Below are positions 1 to 9,953 of a stretch of DNA of 64,000 nt, one piece after another; position 1 is the first letter of the stretch, and every line of letters starts with the position of its first letter. The stretch lies in assembly GCF_027563465.1 (NCBI RefSeq), contig NZ_JAPFQA010000006.1:248001-312000 (forward strand), read 5' to 3'. This stretch comes from Mesorhizobium qingshengii. GTDB taxonomy: Bacteria; Pseudomonadota; Alphaproteobacteria; Rhizobiales; Rhizobiaceae. The notes beneath the pieces were generated by a model. It saw nothing but the letters and a program-made list of their open reading frames with translations, made no database searches and was not told the origin of the DNA. Made by a program: the position numbers and the translations under genes.

Positions 1-558
1 GACTTCTCCGAATTCCTCGACGCCACCAAGCACCAGAAGCTGATCGCCGCCGTCACCGATCTGTTTCGCACGTTGGCGACGTTTCCCAAACCCATCCTTG
101 CCTGCGTGGATGGCGATGCCGTCGGCGTCGGCTGCACCATCCTGTTCCATTGCGACATGGTGATTGCGTCGAGCCAAAGCACTTTTAGGGTGCCGTTCGT
201 CGATTTCGGCCTGGTCCCGGATGCGGCGACCAGCATCCTGGCTCCGCAGAAGCTCGGCTATGCCGGTGCTTTCCGCTTCTTCTGCCTCGGCGACACGCTT
301 CGCGCCGAGGACGCTAGGGCGCTCGGCCTCGTCGCCGAGATCGTGCCGGGCGGCAGCGTCGAGGAAGCGGCTCTCGGCCGGGCGAGACAGCTTGTCAAGA
401 AGCCGGTCGCCGCCTTGCTGCAGACGCGCGGCCTGCTCAAGGGCAACACCGGCGAGCTGTGCGAGCGCATCGATCAGGAGATTTCGCTTTTCCAGCAGGC
501 TCTGCAGGATGACACCACGCTGCGGCGCTTGCAGCGGATTGCCCGGCTGGCCGCCTGA
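1..558 (+). CDS. Enoyl-CoA hydratase/isomerase family protein, 5' truncated by window edge
   Basis: The frame is open from base 1, so the true start is outside the window; the visible 185 codons end at TGA 556-558. The crotonase oxyanion-hole region is readable (CVDGDAVGVGC, then CDMVIAS), followed by FVDFGLVPDAATS and the C-terminal helices. The position of the usual first catalytic Glu carries Phe, and the second position is Asp in GLVPDA, which resembles delta3,delta2-enoyl-CoA isomerases (GLVPE) more than true hydratases. Expected role is cytoplasmic fatty-acid or related acyl-CoA metabolism; the exact substrate cannot be assigned. Confidence 0.85.
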   Translation, partial: DFSEFLDATKHQKLIAAVTDLFRTLATFPKPILACVDGDAVGVGCTILFHCDMVIASSQSTFRVPFVDFGLVPDAATSILAPQKLGYAGAFRFFCLGDTLRAEDARALGLVAEIVPGGSVEEAALGRARQLVKKPVAALLQTRGLLKGNTGELCERIDQEISLFQQALQDDTTLRRLQRIARLAA

Positions 559-665
559 ACGGCTCTGCCGAAAGGCCTCGATGATGGCGCGCCGCGCGGC
601 CTCCTGGCTGCGCGGCGCGAAGAAGCGTCTGTCCTGGTTTCACAGGCCACGGCCTGCGGGCCGTC

Positions 666-1568
666 CTATTCTTTCAAAAATGACGGCCCTTCGCCGATGA
701 TCTTCTTGTCCTCCTTGCCGAGGATGCCGAGATCGCGGCCATCATAGGGCAGCGACAAAAGGATGCGCCGCATGACCGCCAGCCGCGCGCGCCGCTTGTC
801 ATTGGCCCGCACGATGATCCAGGGCGCGAACTGTTTGTGGGTGCGCTTGAACATGGTGTCGCGCGCTTTGGTATAGTCGTCCCACTTGGTGATGCCGGCT
901 ATGTCGATGGGCGAGAACTTCCAGCTCTTCAGCGGGCTGTAGCGGCGATCATGGAAGCGCTCGAGCTGCGTTTCCTGGCCGATATTCAGCCAGAACTTGA
1001 AGAAGTGGATGCCTTCGTTGCAGATCATCCGCTCGAAATGGGGCGTTTCGTCGAGAAACTGCTCGTGCTGCTGCGGCGTGCAGAAACCCATCACCGGCTC
1101 GACGCCGGCGCGGTTGTACCAGGAGCGGTCGAAGGTGACGAATTCGCCGGATGTCGGGAAGTGCTCGACATAGCGCTGGAAATACCACTGACCGCGCTCC
1201 GGTTCGGTCGGCTTGGTCAGAGCCACGTTGCGTGCGGTTCGAGGGTTCATGTACTGGTGCAGGACGAAGATCGTGCCGCCCTTGCCGGCGGCGTCACGGC
1301 CCTCGAACAGCGCCATCACCCGTTTGCCGGTCGATTGCAGCCACGCCTGCGCCTTGACCAGCTCGATCTGCAGTTGCTCGAGCATCGCGTCATACTCGTC
1401 GCTGTTCATCTTCTTGTCGTAGGGATAGCCGCCGGCGGTCAGCTTGCGCTCCTCAACCCAGCTTGGAAGGGTCGGATTCTCGATATCAAACTCCCGCTCC
1501 TTGCCGTCGATCCTGATCTTCTGCGGTCCCGATGTCGGAGCGGCGGAGTTTTCCTTGGCTTTTTTCAT
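666..1568 (-). CDS. ppk2: Polyphosphate kinase 2 family protein
   Basis: A 300-residue PPK2-family phosphotransferase, which moves phosphate between inorganic polyphosphate and nucleotides. Walker A is at residues 90-97 (GRDAAGKG), and the Walker B/lid area reads [17 protein letters not shown] near 146-162. Length fits single-domain PPK2. The start is ATG at 1566-1568. It is transcribed divergently from phoR across a palindromic repeat, next to phoU, so this end of the window groups phosphate and polyphosphate functions. Direction of reaction (NTP-forming or polyP-forming) is not predictable here. Confidence 0.93.
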   Translation of the reverse strand: MKKAKENSAAPTSGPQKIRIDGKEREFDIENPTLPSWVEERKLTAGGYPYDKKMNSDEYDAMLEQLQIELVKAQAWLQSTGKRVMALFEGRDAAGKGGTIFVLHQYMNPRTARNVALTKPTEPERGQWYFQRYVEHFPTSGEFVTFDRSWYNRAGVEPVMGFCTPQQHEQFLDETPHFERMICNEGIHFFKFWLNIGQETQLERFHDRRYSPLKSWKFSPIDIAGITKWDDYTKARDTMFKRTHKQFAPWIIVRANDKRRARLAVMRRILLSLPYDGRDLGILGKEDKKIIGEGPSFLKE

Positions 1569-1612
1569 GGAGACGAACCTTTCCAGCTTCCGGACTCATG
1601 CTATTGGGAGCC

Positions 1613-1719
1613 TCTACAGCGCCGCGCGTCCGTTTGGACGCGCAAAGGACGCTGTAGCACTTTTTAATTTGCGCATGATCCTTTCCGAAAATCGATCCCG
1701 ATTTTCGGGGTCATGCGCG
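1613..1719 (+). repeat. 107-bp two-hairpin intergenic repeat, copy A
   Basis: Two consecutive palindromes: GCGCGTCC/GGACGCGC arms near 1626-1645 and CCGAAAATCG/CGATTTTCGG arms near 1685-1708, the latter inside GCGCATGATC...TCATGCGC. An inverted copy of the same 107 bp lies at 54205-54311. Differences between copies include paired, compensatory changes in the second stem. It looks like one of the short palindromic repeat families common between Rhizobiales genes. Confidence 0.85.
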
Positions 1720-1784
1720 AAGCCGGTCCAGCGCGAAGTTGCCAGGGGACCGGCCGGCGAAGCGCAAGAATGCGGGGCGCGCGT

Positions 1785-3050
1785 ATGGCTGACCGGGGCG
1801 CGGATGACAGGGGCATGGTGCAAGCCATTGCCACGCGGCTGTGGAACAGCCGCTGGCTGCTCGCGGCGAGCCTCGTTGCGGTTCTCGCGGTCTATACCCT
1901 TGCCGGTATCTCCGCCTACGTGCTGCTGCTGGCACTGGCCATGCTGCCAGCGGCGGCGCTGTTGCCGGCCGGTGCCACGCGCCAGTCCGGCGAGAACGGC
2001 GCTGCCATCGAGGCGATCGGGTTGCAGCGGCTCTCCGGCGAGTATCTGGCGGCGGCCGTCGCCGATCCGCTGATCATTTTCGACCGTACCGCCACCATCG
2101 TCCATGCCAATGCCGCCGCCTTCGCCGCTTTCGGGGGGATCGCGCCGGGCATGTCGCTGTCGCTGAAATTCCGGGCGCCGGAAATGCAGGCTCTGCTGGA
2201 CAGTGTGCTGTCGGGCGATGTCGCCTCGGATGTCGTCGACTACACCGAGAAGCTGCCGGTCGAACGGGCTTACCGGGTGAGCGCGTCCTCGGTCGGCCAC
2301 GGCACCGATCTCTATGTGCTGGTGTTCAAGGACCAGAGCGAAACGCGCAGGATCGACCGCATGCGCGCCGACTTCATCGCCAATGCCAGCCACGAGCTGC
2401 GCACGCCGCTCGCCTCGATCGCCGGCTTCATCGAAACACTGCGCGGCCCGGCGCGCAACGACCCGGCGGCACGCGATCAGTTCCTGCAGATCATGCAGAG
2501 CCAGACCGGCCGCATGGCGCGTCTGATCGACGACCTGTTGTCGCTGTCGCGGCTCGAGATGAAGCCCTATCTGAAGCCGGGAACCGAGGTCGACCTGCGC
2601 CAGACCGTCGACAGCGTCATCGATTCACTCGGTCCGCTGGCCAGGGAAAACAGCGTTGTCATCGAGCGGGATTTCGCCGACGGGCCGCTCGATGTGCCGG
2701 GGGATCGCGACGAGCTTTTCCAGGTTTTTGAGAATCTGCTGGAAAACGCCTGCAAATACGGGCAGTCGGGCGGGCGCGTCGTGGTGTCGATCGCGCGCGG
2801 CGATGCCGATTCCGAACCGGGCATCGACGTGACCATCAGGGATTTCGGCCCCGGCATTCCCGAGGAACACATTCCGCGCATCACCGAGCGCTTCTATCGC
2901 GTCGATGTCGAGAGCAGCCGGACCCAGAAAGGCACCGGCCTTGGCCTGTCGATCGTCAAGCATATCCTGACGCGCCACAACGCCCGGCTCTCGATCAAGT
3001 CCGAAGTCGGTAAGGGAGCGGCATTCTCGGTTCATTTGCCGACGCACTGA
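1785..3050 (+). CDS. phoR: Phosphate regulon sensor histidine kinase PhoR
   Basis: Membrane histidine kinase, about 421 residues from this start. Order: two adjacent membrane spans (WLLAASLVAVLAVYTLA and the following Leu/Ala stretch), a PAS-like domain, HisKA box NASHELRTPLAS with the phospho-accepting His at about residue 203, then HATPase N box (NLLENACKYG), G1 (DFGPGIP) and G2 (GTGLGLSIV). Architecture and the phoU neighbour support PhoR. Start is uncertain: in-frame ATGs occur at 1713 (inside the repeat), 1770, 1785 and 1815; none has a strong Shine-Dalgarno. pstSCAB and phoB, usual partners, are not between phoR and phoU nor after phoU. Confidence 0.87.
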   Translation: MADRGADDRGMVQAIATRLWNSRWLLAASLVAVLAVYTLAGISAYVLLLALAMLPAAALLPAGATRQSGENGAAIEAIGLQRLSGEYLAAAVADPLIIFDRTATIVHANAAAFAAFGGIAPGMSLSLKFRAPEMQALLDSVLSGDVASDVVDYTEKLPVERAYRVSASSVGHGTDLYVLVFKDQSETRRIDRMRADFIANASHELRTPLASIAGFIETLRGPARNDPAARDQFLQIMQSQTGRMARLIDDLLSLSRLEMKPYLKPGTEVDLRQTVDSVIDSLGPLARENSVVIERDFADGPLDVPGDRDELFQVFENLLENACKYGQSGGRVVVSIARGDADSEPGIDVTIRDFGPGIPEEHIPRITERFYRVDVESSRTQKGTGLGLSIVKHILTRHNARLSIKSEVGKGAAFSVHLPTH

Positions 3051-3086
3051 TACCGCCCTAGTTTTCCAGAAGACCGTTTCTTTTTT

Positions 3087-3104
3087 CTGTCATCCGGCTA
3101 GCGT
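3087..3104 (+). promoter_or_regulatory. Weak Pho-box-like element before phoU
   Basis: One perfect CTGTCAT half-site (3087-3093), a 4-base spacer and a poor second half (CTAGCGT, 4 of 7 matches), about 60 bp upstream of the phoU ATG. PhoB binds tandem CTGTCAT-like 7-mers spaced by 4. Only suggestive. Confidence 0.3.
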
Positions 3105-3162
3105 ATCGGTGGGGATTCGAGGAACGACTCAAGTCAACCCCCCTTGGGAAGGCATTTGGTCC

Positions 3163-3888
3163 ATGCAGTCCGTGCACATCATCAGCGCCTATGACGAGGA
3201 GCTGAAGTACCTGTCAAAGCGCATCGCCGCGATGGGTGGCCATGCCGAGCGCATGGTCGAGCAGGCGATCGCCGCACTGGTCAATGCCGATCCGGGGCTG
3301 GCCCAGAAGGTCATCCGCGATGACGCCGTGCTGGACGAAGGCCAGCGCGAGATCGACGACAAGGCGATCATCATCATCGCCAAGCGGCAGCCGATGGCGA
3401 CTGATCTACGCGAGATCATCGGCGCCATCCGCATCTCCGCCGACCTCGAACGGGTCGGGGATCTCGGCAAGAACGTTGCCAAGCGGGTGGTCGCCGTTAT
3501 TGATGGACGCCAGCCGACCAGCCTGTTCCGCGGCCTCGAGGCTTTGGCCAATCTGGCGCTGACCCAGCTCAAGGAAGTGCTCGACGTCTACGCGTCGCGC
3601 TCGGTGGACAAGATCGGCTTCGTGCGCGACCGCGACGACCAGATCGACGCCATGTACACATCGCTGTTTCGCGAATTGCTGACCTACATGATGGAAGATC
3701 CGCGCAACATCACGCCTTGCACGCATCTGCTGTTTTGCGCCAAGAATATCGAGCGTATCGGCGATCACGCCACCAACATCGCCGAGACCATCTACTACAT
3801 CGTCACCGGCGACCAGATGCCGGCCGAACGGCCGAAGGGCGACAAGACGGACAAGATAGGCCTTTCCGGCACGCTACCGGTGAAGTGA
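3163..3888 (+). CDS. phoU: Phosphate signalling protein PhoU
   Basis: A 241-residue PhoU with the two tandem three-helix repeats of the family; metal-binding E/DxxxD-type motifs are visible in each half (DLERVGDLGKN and NIERIGDHATN). PhoU links the Pst transporter to PhoR and dampens phosphate signalling. The ATG at 3163 (MQSVHII) is chosen because it matches the family N-terminus and is preceded by GGGAAGG; the longer GTG frame from 3109 adds 18 unlikely residues. Lies 112 bp after phoR. Confidence 0.93.
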   Translation: MQSVHIISAYDEELKYLSKRIAAMGGHAERMVEQAIAALVNADPGLAQKVIRDDAVLDEGQREIDDKAIIIIAKRQPMATDLREIIGAIRISADLERVGDLGKNVAKRVVAVIDGRQPTSLFRGLEALANLALTQLKEVLDVYASRSVDKIGFVRDRDDQIDAMYTSLFRELLTYMMEDPRNITPCTHLLFCAKNIERIGDHATNIAETIYYIVTGDQMPAERPKGDKTDKIGLSGTLPVK

Positions 3889-3978
3889 ACGGCCGCCACT
3901 CGAAGGCTTTCGAGAATTGCGTTAAGCTCCGCGAACTTTCCTGGCCATGGACCTAGGTCCGCCCTTCAGGAGGTCGTG

Positions 3979-4989
3979 ATGGAAAATGTTCGGAACCTGA
4001 CGCCGGCGCCGCCGCCAACCTCCGGCATTGTCGCCTCCAGCGTCTACACGGCCGGCCGTCGCATTGCCGACATTCCAATCGAGGAGGCCGGCGAATGGGC
4101 AAAAAAGTCCGGTCATGTCGTCTGGATTGGCCTGCTCGAGCCCGACCGCAACCTGCTGCTGCGCGTCAAGGCGCAATTCCATCTGCATGAGCTGGCAATC
4201 GAAGATGCCGAGCACCCGCACCAGCGGCCGAAGATCGAGCAATATGGCGATGCGCTGTTCATCGTTGCCCGCACCGCCCAGCTCATCGACGGCCGCGTCA
4301 CCTTCGGCGAGACGCATCTTTTCGTCGGCAGCGGCTACATCGTCAGCGTCAGGCACGGCCCCTCGACATCCTATGCCGCGGTACGCCAGCACTGGGAAAG
4401 CTGCCCGCATTCACTCGCCAAGGGCGAGGATTTCGTCCTCTATGCCATTCTCGATTTCATCGTCGACAACTACATGCCCGTGCTCGAGCAGATCGAGGAC
4501 GAGGTCGAGGCGATCGAGGACAAGGTCCTGCTGAAGCCGATGACCGGCCGCGACATCGAGCGGCTTTATATGCTGCGCCGCGACCTCTTGCGCTTGCGCA
4601 ATGCGGCGCTGCCGCTGGTCGAAGTCTGTCGCCGGCTGACCAGTGCCGACCTGCCGCAGATCCATACGGCCATGCACCCGTTGTTCCGCGACGTGACCGA
4701 TCACATCCGCACCGTGCAGGAAAAGATCGACAGTCTGCGCGAAGTGCTGGCATTCGCTTTCGAGGCGAGCCTGCTGGTTGGCCAGAGCCAGGAAACGGCA
4801 ATCTCCAAGAAGCTCGCTTCGTGGGCCGCCATTCTGGCGGTGCCGACGGCATTCGCCGGCATATACGGCATGAATTTCAGCGACATGCCGGAACTGAAGA
4901 TGGAATATGGCTATCCCATGGTCTTGGCGGTGATCGCCTTGATCTGCTCGTTCCTGTACTGGCGTTTCCGCAAGAATGGCTGGCTGTGA
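3979..4989 (+). CDS. corA: CorA family divalent cation (magnesium) channel
   Basis: A 336-residue CorA-like protein: large cytoplasmic N-terminal domain, long stalk helix, then two C-terminal membrane spans with the signature YGMNF (GMN at residues 297-299) at the end of the first span and a Lys/Arg-rich end (FRKNGWL). Forms pentameric Mg2+/Co2+/Ni2+ channels in the inner membrane. ATG 3979 is preferred over GTG 3976 because AGGAGG (3968-3973) sits 5 bases before it. Convergent with gcrA. Confidence 0.93.
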   Translation: MENVRNLTPAPPPTSGIVASSVYTAGRRIADIPIEEAGEWAKKSGHVVWIGLLEPDRNLLLRVKAQFHLHELAIEDAEHPHQRPKIEQYGDALFIVARTAQLIDGRVTFGETHLFVGSGYIVSVRHGPSTSYAAVRQHWESCPHSLAKGEDFVLYAILDFIVDNYMPVLEQIEDEVEAIEDKVLLKPMTGRDIERLYMLRRDLLRLRNAALPLVEVCRRLTSADLPQIHTAMHPLFRDVTDHIRTVQEKIDSLREVLAFAFEASLLVGQSQETAISKKLASWAAILAVPTAFAGIYGMNFSDMPELKMEYGYPMVLAVIALICSFLYWRFRKNGWL

Positions 4990-5077
4990 ATAAAGCGAGC
5001 AGCGAATAGGGAGTCACGAGTGGCGTAGAAAGGCTTGCTCGGCCAGTGATACGACGCTGTATCTGTTAGCTATTCGC

Positions 5078-5596
5078 TCAGCGACTGCGCCTCCGTTCCG
5101 ACGCGGGCTGGAACGCCACGCGGGCGTGGTACTTGCAGTAGGGGCCGGTTTCGGCGGCCTCGTTGCCGCAGAAATGGAAGTCTTCCGAAAGCGGATCGCC
5201 ATTCGGCCATTTGCAGGTCCGCTCCGTCAGCTCGACGAGCTGCAGATGCCGTGAGATCGGCAGCACGACATTTTCGACCGGGCGGATGTAGTGGCGGGCC
5301 ACCGGTTCGGCGTCGAACTGCGTCTGCAGGGCCGTCGCGCCGATCGATGTCGTGACGTGGCGCGTCGCGCTCGCGGCGCGCGACACCGATTTCTGAACCG
5401 TCGATCCTTGCGCCGTCTTCTTCTGGCGTGCCGGCGTCGCCGTTGCGCGTCCGCGGCCCGACAGCTTCAGCCGATGTACCTTGCCGATGACCGCATTGCG
5501 GCTGACCCCACCAAGCTGGGCAGCAATCTGGCTTGCGCTCAGACCCTCCGACCACAGTTTCCTGAGAAGTTCAACTCGCTCGTCAGTCCAGTTCAT
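5078..5596 (-). CDS. gcrA: Cell-cycle master regulator GcrA
   Basis: 172 residues starting MNWTDERVELLRKLW, the diagnostic GcrA N-terminus: a helix-turn-helix (SASQIAAQLGGVSRNAVIGK) near residues 20-40, then a basic variable linker and the C-terminal sigma70-contact region (RTCKWPNGDP, FCGNEA, YCKYHARVAF). GcrA works with sigma70 at CcrM-methylated GANTC promoters to drive alphaproteobacterial cell-cycle genes. An 18-bp palindrome lies 48 bp upstream of its start. Confidence 0.95.
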   Translation of the reverse strand: MNWTDERVELLRKLWSEGLSASQIAAQLGGVSRNAVIGKVHRLKLSGRGRATATPARQKKTAQGSTVQKSVSRAASATRHVTTSIGATALQTQFDAEPVARHYIRPVENVVLPISRHLQLVELTERTCKWPNGDPLSEDFHFCGNEAAETGPYCKYHARVAFQPASERRRSR

Positions 5597-5643
5597 GAGA
5601 CCGCGCTCCTGCTAAGCGTGCGGCAATCGGAATCCATTCCCGA

Positions 5644-5661
5644 CCCAGCAAAATTGCTGGG
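5644..5661. promoter_or_regulatory. 18-bp palindrome in the gcrA promoter region
   Basis: Perfect 8-bp inverted repeat CCCAGCAA / TTGCTGGG with a 2-base centre, about 48 bp upstream of the gcrA start codon and within the gcrA-argD divergent region. Size and symmetry suit a dimeric regulator site; the regulator is unknown. Confidence 0.45.
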
Positions 5662-5892
5662 GCAGACACCACATATATCTGGTGATTAGGTCCGCCGCAC
5701 GAAATCTAGTTATTTCTCGACTACAACTACTCTATGCGCTGACTCGGTGACAAGAGTCCCAAGTGCAACACGAATCGGTTTTTTCGGTTTTCCCCAACTT
5801 GCCCGGTCGCTTATGAGCCGGCGTCTCGTCAGGAGGCTTGCCGCGGGCCTATGCGCGACGTTTTCGTTGACTTCATGGCCGAAAAACACGAT

Positions 5893-5926
5893 AAGCCGCA
5901 CAGGCCGCCGCTTTGGCGGCTTTTTT
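5893..5926 (+). terminator. Terminator-like hairpin in the argD leader
   Basis: GCCGCC (5904-5909) pairs with GGCGGC (5915-5920), directly followed by six T residues: a classic intrinsic-terminator shape, 28 bases before the argD ATG. An alternative pairing of AAGCCGC (5893-5899) with GCGGCTT (5916-5922) uses the same 3' arm, so two exclusive folds are possible. It may terminate a short leader RNA or act as an attenuator for argDF. The rest of the 357-bp gcrA-argD gap shows no gene. Confidence 0.6.
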
Positions 5927-5953
5927 GATTTTCCGGTACCGGAGACGCATATA

Positions 5954-7153
5954 ATGAGCGGTTCGGCGCTTTTCGAGACCTTTTCTCGCGCACCCCTGGC
6001 TTTCGACCATGGGGAGGGCACCTGGCTGGTTACCGACAAGGGCGAGCGATATCTCGATTTCGCCGGCGGCATCGCCGTCAATTCGCTGGGCCACAGCCAT
6101 CCGCATCTTGTCGCCGCGCTCACCGAGCAGGCAGCAAAGCTTTGGCACGTCTCCAATCTCTACGAGATTCCCGCGCAGAGCCGGCTTGGCGAGCGGTTGG
6201 CCGATGCTACCTTCGCCGACAAGGTGTTCTTCACCAATTCCGGCGCCGAGGCGCTGGAATGCGCGATCAAGACGGCGCGGCGTTACCACTTCGTCAAGGG
6301 ACATCCCGAGCGCTTCCGCGTCATTACCTTCGAAGGCGCTTTCCATGGCCGCACGCTGGCAACCATCGCGGCCGGCGGCCAGTACAAATATCTTGAAGGG
6401 TTCGGACCCAAGGTCGAAGGCTTCGACCAGGTAGGCTTCGACGACATCGACGCCGCAGAAAAGGCGATTACGCCGGAAACCGCCGCGATCCTGATCGAAC
6501 CGGTGCAGGGCGAGGGTGGTATCCGTCCGGTGCCGGCGCAATCGCTGAAGCGGCTGCGTCAGCTCTGCGACCAGCATGGCCTGTTGCTGATCTACGACGA
6601 GGTCCAGTGCGGCATCGGCCGCACCGGCAAGCTGTTCGCGCACGAATGGTCCGGCGTCACACCCGACATCATGGCGATCGCCAAGGGCATTGGCGGCGGT
6701 TTCCCGATGGGCGCCTGCCTCGCCACCGATGAAGCAGTGGTCGGCATGACCGCGGGCGTTCACGGCACCACTTTCGGCGGCAACCCGCTGGCCATGGCCG
6801 TCGGCAACGCCGTGCTCGACGTCGTGCTGGAAGACGGCTTCCTCGAAGAGGTCCAGCGCAAGGCGTTGCTGATGAAGCAGGGGCTGGCGGCGGTCGCCGA
6901 CGAGTTTCCCGAAGTCATTGAGGACATCAGGGGCGTTGGGCTGATGCTCGGCCTCAAATGCGCCATGCCCAACACCAAGGTGAACATGGCGCTGCGCGAT
7001 CAGCACCTGCTGGCGGTTCCGGCCGGTGACAATGTCATTCGGCTGCTGCCGCCGCTCACCGTCACCGACGCCGAAATCCACGAAGCGCTCAACCGCATCC
7101 GCGCCGCCGCCAAGGGCCTGGCGGAGGCGATCGCCTCCGCTGCCGCGAAGTAA
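5954..7153 (+). CDS. argD: Acetylornithine aminotransferase
   Basis: A 399-residue class-III PLP aminotransferase. [27 protein letters not shown] and the PLP lysine at about residue 244 ([14 protein letters not shown]) match ArgD. It converts N-acetylglutamate semialdehyde to N-acetylornithine in arginine synthesis. ATG 5954 is taken as the start because the homologous sequence begins there; the frame stays open upstream to 5747 but that part is unlike the family and crosses the leader hairpin. argF follows after 14 bp, indicating an argDF operon. Confidence 0.94.
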   Translation: MSGSALFETFSRAPLAFDHGEGTWLVTDKGERYLDFAGGIAVNSLGHSHPHLVAALTEQAAKLWHVSNLYEIPAQSRLGERLADATFADKVFFTNSGAEALECAIKTARRYHFVKGHPERFRVITFEGAFHGRTLATIAAGGQYKYLEGFGPKVEGFDQVGFDDIDAAEKAITPETAAILIEPVQGEGGIRPVPAQSLKRLRQLCDQHGLLLIYDEVQCGIGRTGKLFAHEWSGVTPDIMAIAKGIGGGFPMGACLATDEAVVGMTAGVHGTTFGGNPLAMAVGNAVLDVVLEDGFLEEVQRKALLMKQGLAAVADEFPEVIEDIRGVGLMLGLKCAMPNTKVNMALRDQHLLAVPAGDNVIRLLPPLTVTDAEIHEALNRIRAAAKGLAEAIASAAAK

Positions 7154-7167
7154 TTCGAAAGATCCTG

Positions 7168-8064
<897 letters not shown>

Positions 8065-8079
<15 letters not shown>

Positions 8080-8131
8080 AGTGTCTTGGTGCTTGAAGCG
8101 TCTTGGCGCCTGAAGTGTCTGGAAGCTTGAT
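8065..8131 (+). repeat. 17-bp tandem repeat overlapping the argF stop codon
   Basis: Units at 8065-8081 and 8082-8098 are identical (TGTCTTGGTGCTTGAAG); 8099-8115 differs at three positions and 8116-8131 is degenerate. Unit 1 encodes the argF C-terminus and stop, so the 3' end of the gene appears to have been duplicated downstream, each copy carrying the stop TGA. Confidence 0.9.
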
Positions 8132-8232
8132 CTCTGGGGGCGTGATGCCTATTTGCGCCGCATCACGCAAATCAAGCGCGTTTCGAGGCATGCTTCCGAG
8201 AGGGCGGCACGGCCGCGCCCTGGAGCTTTGTC

Positions 8233-9243
8233 ATGTTGGAAACCCATCAAGTGACTGAACATCACCCCAAACTCGGCGAATTCGGCTACGCCGGCGACGA
8301 TCACGTCGTTCCCTTCGAGGTCGGTCCGCTCGACGTACGCGGCCGCACCGTTCAGCTCGGGCCGATGCTCGACGCCATCCTGAGCCGCCACGACTATCCC
8401 GAGCCGGTTGCCCGCCTGCTGGCGGAAACCTGTGTGCTGACGGTGCTGCTCGGCACATCGCTCAAGTTCGAGGGCAAATTCATCCTGCAGACCCGCACCG
8501 ATGGTCCGGTCGATATGCTAGTCGCGGATTTTTCCACGCCTACGGCACTGCGGGCCTATGCGCGTTTCGATGCCGACCGGCTTGAGGCGCTGGTCGCGGC
8601 GGGCGAAACGTCTCAGCAGACGCTGCTCGGCAGCGGCGTGCTGGCGCTGACCATCGACCAGGGTGCTCACACGCAGCGCTATCAGGGCATTGTCCAGCTC
8701 GACGGCGAAACGCTCGAAGACGCGGCACGTACCTATTTCCGCCAGTCGGAGCAGATTCCGACCGATCTCAGGCTTTCGGTGGCCAAGCTGTTGACGCCCG
8801 GCATCGGTGGCGCACGCGAACAGTGGCGCGCCGGTGGTATCCTGGCGCAGTTCCTGCCGCAGTCGCCCGAGCGCATGCGTGTGCCGGACCTGCCGGGTGG
8901 CGATGGCGATCCGCGCGACGAAATCCACGATCCGGCCGACAATTCCTGGCAGGAACTGCTGGCGTTGCTCGGCACCATCGAGCCGACCGAGCTGATTGAC
9001 CCGACGATCGGTGCCGAGCGGCTGCTCTACAGGCTGTTCCACGAGCATGGCGTGCGCGTCTTCGGCGGTGTTCCGGTCGCCGATCAGTGTTCGTGTTCGC
9101 GAGACAAGATCCGCGGCATCCTCGAGGGCTTCTCCGCGCAGGAGATCAAGGACAGCACCGAGGATGGCGGCATCCACGTCGCCTGCGAATTCTGCTCGAA
9201 GCAATATGACTTCGACCCGGCGGAATTCGCGGCGGCTCAGTGA
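8233..9243 (+). CDS. hslO: Redox-regulated holdase chaperone Hsp33
   Basis: 336 residues. The C-terminal zinc/redox switch is intact: C286-x-C288 (DQCSCSRDK) and C318-xx-C321 (ACEFCSK). Oxidative disulfide formation in these four cysteines activates Hsp33 holdase activity in the cytoplasm. The N-terminal VAP(D)-like substrate domain begins after a short alphaproteobacterial extension. Starts at ATG 8233. Likely separate from argDF by the 150-bp repeat-containing gap. Confidence 0.93.
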   Translation: MLETHQVTEHHPKLGEFGYAGDDHVVPFEVGPLDVRGRTVQLGPMLDAILSRHDYPEPVARLLAETCVLTVLLGTSLKFEGKFILQTRTDGPVDMLVADFSTPTALRAYARFDADRLEALVAAGETSQQTLLGSGVLALTIDQGAHTQRYQGIVQLDGETLEDAARTYFRQSEQIPTDLRLSVAKLLTPGIGGAREQWRAGGILAQFLPQSPERMRVPDLPGGDGDPRDEIHDPADNSWQELLALLGTIEPTELIDPTIGAERLLYRLFHEHGVRVFGGVPVADQCSCSRDKIRGILEGFSAQEIKDSTEDGGIHVACEFCSKQYDFDPAEFAAAQ

Positions 9244-9251
9244 AATGCCTT

Positions 9252-9420
9252 CCTTCTCCCTATTCACGGGGAGAAGGTGCCCGAAGGGCGGATGAGGGGC
9301 AGCGCGAACTTTGGCGAATGGCCGCGCACATCCGCTGCTGTATGCATGGGAGACAATCTCACCAGTCTGACGCCGCCCCTCATTGCCCTGCCGGGCATTT
9401 CTCCCCGTGACGGGGAGAAA
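9252..9420. repeat. RIME-like composite palindromic repeat, copy 1
   Basis: Left arm CCTTCTCCC...GGGGAGAAGGTGCCCG...GATGAGGGGC and a right arm that is its inverse (GCCCCTCAT...CTCCCCGTGACGGGGAGAAAG). Each arm contains its own small hairpin, and the arms together can form one long hairpin. Sits between convergent hslO and apaG. Related copies at 14696-14839 and 63570-63618. Confidence 0.8.
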
Positions 9421-9459
9421 GACGCTGTCGCGGAGGATTTCGCCAATCGCCCGACTGTC

Positions 9460-9852
9460 CTAATTCACCGTGCGCCGCGTGTCCGGCAGGTCGAGCGAGA
9501 AGGCGGGGATGGCGATGTCGAACGCCTCGCCCCGCTTGTTGCGCATCGTGTAGTGCCCGACCATGATCCCTGACGGTGTCGAAAGTGGGCAGCCGGACGT
9601 GTATTGATAGCTGTCGCCGGGATTGAGTTCGGGCTGGTCGCCGACGACGCCGGCGCCGCGCACTTCCTCGACCCGGCCGGTGCCGTCGGTGATGTGCCAA
9701 TAGCGCGACAACAGCTGCACGAACTCGTCCGACTGGTTGTCGATCGTTATCTGATAGCCCCAGACATAGCGGTTCTCGGACGGATCCGAGCGATCCTCCA
9801 GATAGAACGGCCTGACCTGCACTTCGATGTTGCGCGTCACGGCGCGGTACAT
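9460..9852 (-). CDS. apaG: ApaG/DUF525 domain protein (Co2+/Mg2+ efflux-associated)
   Basis: 130 residues beginning [11 protein letters not shown]. The ApaG fold signature is clear: [45 protein letters not shown] and MVGHYTM. Monodomain ApaG proteins are linked to Co2+ resistance and Mg2+ efflux genetically, mechanism unclear. The frame extends 18 codons upstream, but the family N-terminus and ATG 9850-9852 argue for the shorter form. Confidence 0.92.
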   Translation of the reverse strand: MYRAVTRNIEVQVRPFYLEDRSDPSENRYVWGYQITIDNQSDEFVQLLSRYWHITDGTGRVEEVRGAGVVGDQPELNPGDSYQYTSGCPLSTPSGIMVGHYTMRNKRGEAFDIAIPAFSLDLPDTRRTVN

Positions 9853-9953
9853 AAGCGACTCCAAAACAGTCCCGGCAACCTTCGGCGCTCCTCGCGGGCT
9901 GGTCAACGGTGCGCCCCGTCATTCCGACCTGATAGGCAGGTGCCGACAAAGAA

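Noticed and set aside
5001..5078. Inverted repeat AGCGAATAG / CTATTCGCT between corA and gcrA
   Set aside because: Arms of 9 bp are about 60 bp apart with no T-run; too weak to call a terminator.
5747..5953. A 69-residue N-terminal extension of argD
   Set aside because: Not ArgD-like, and it would be translated through the terminator-like leader hairpin.
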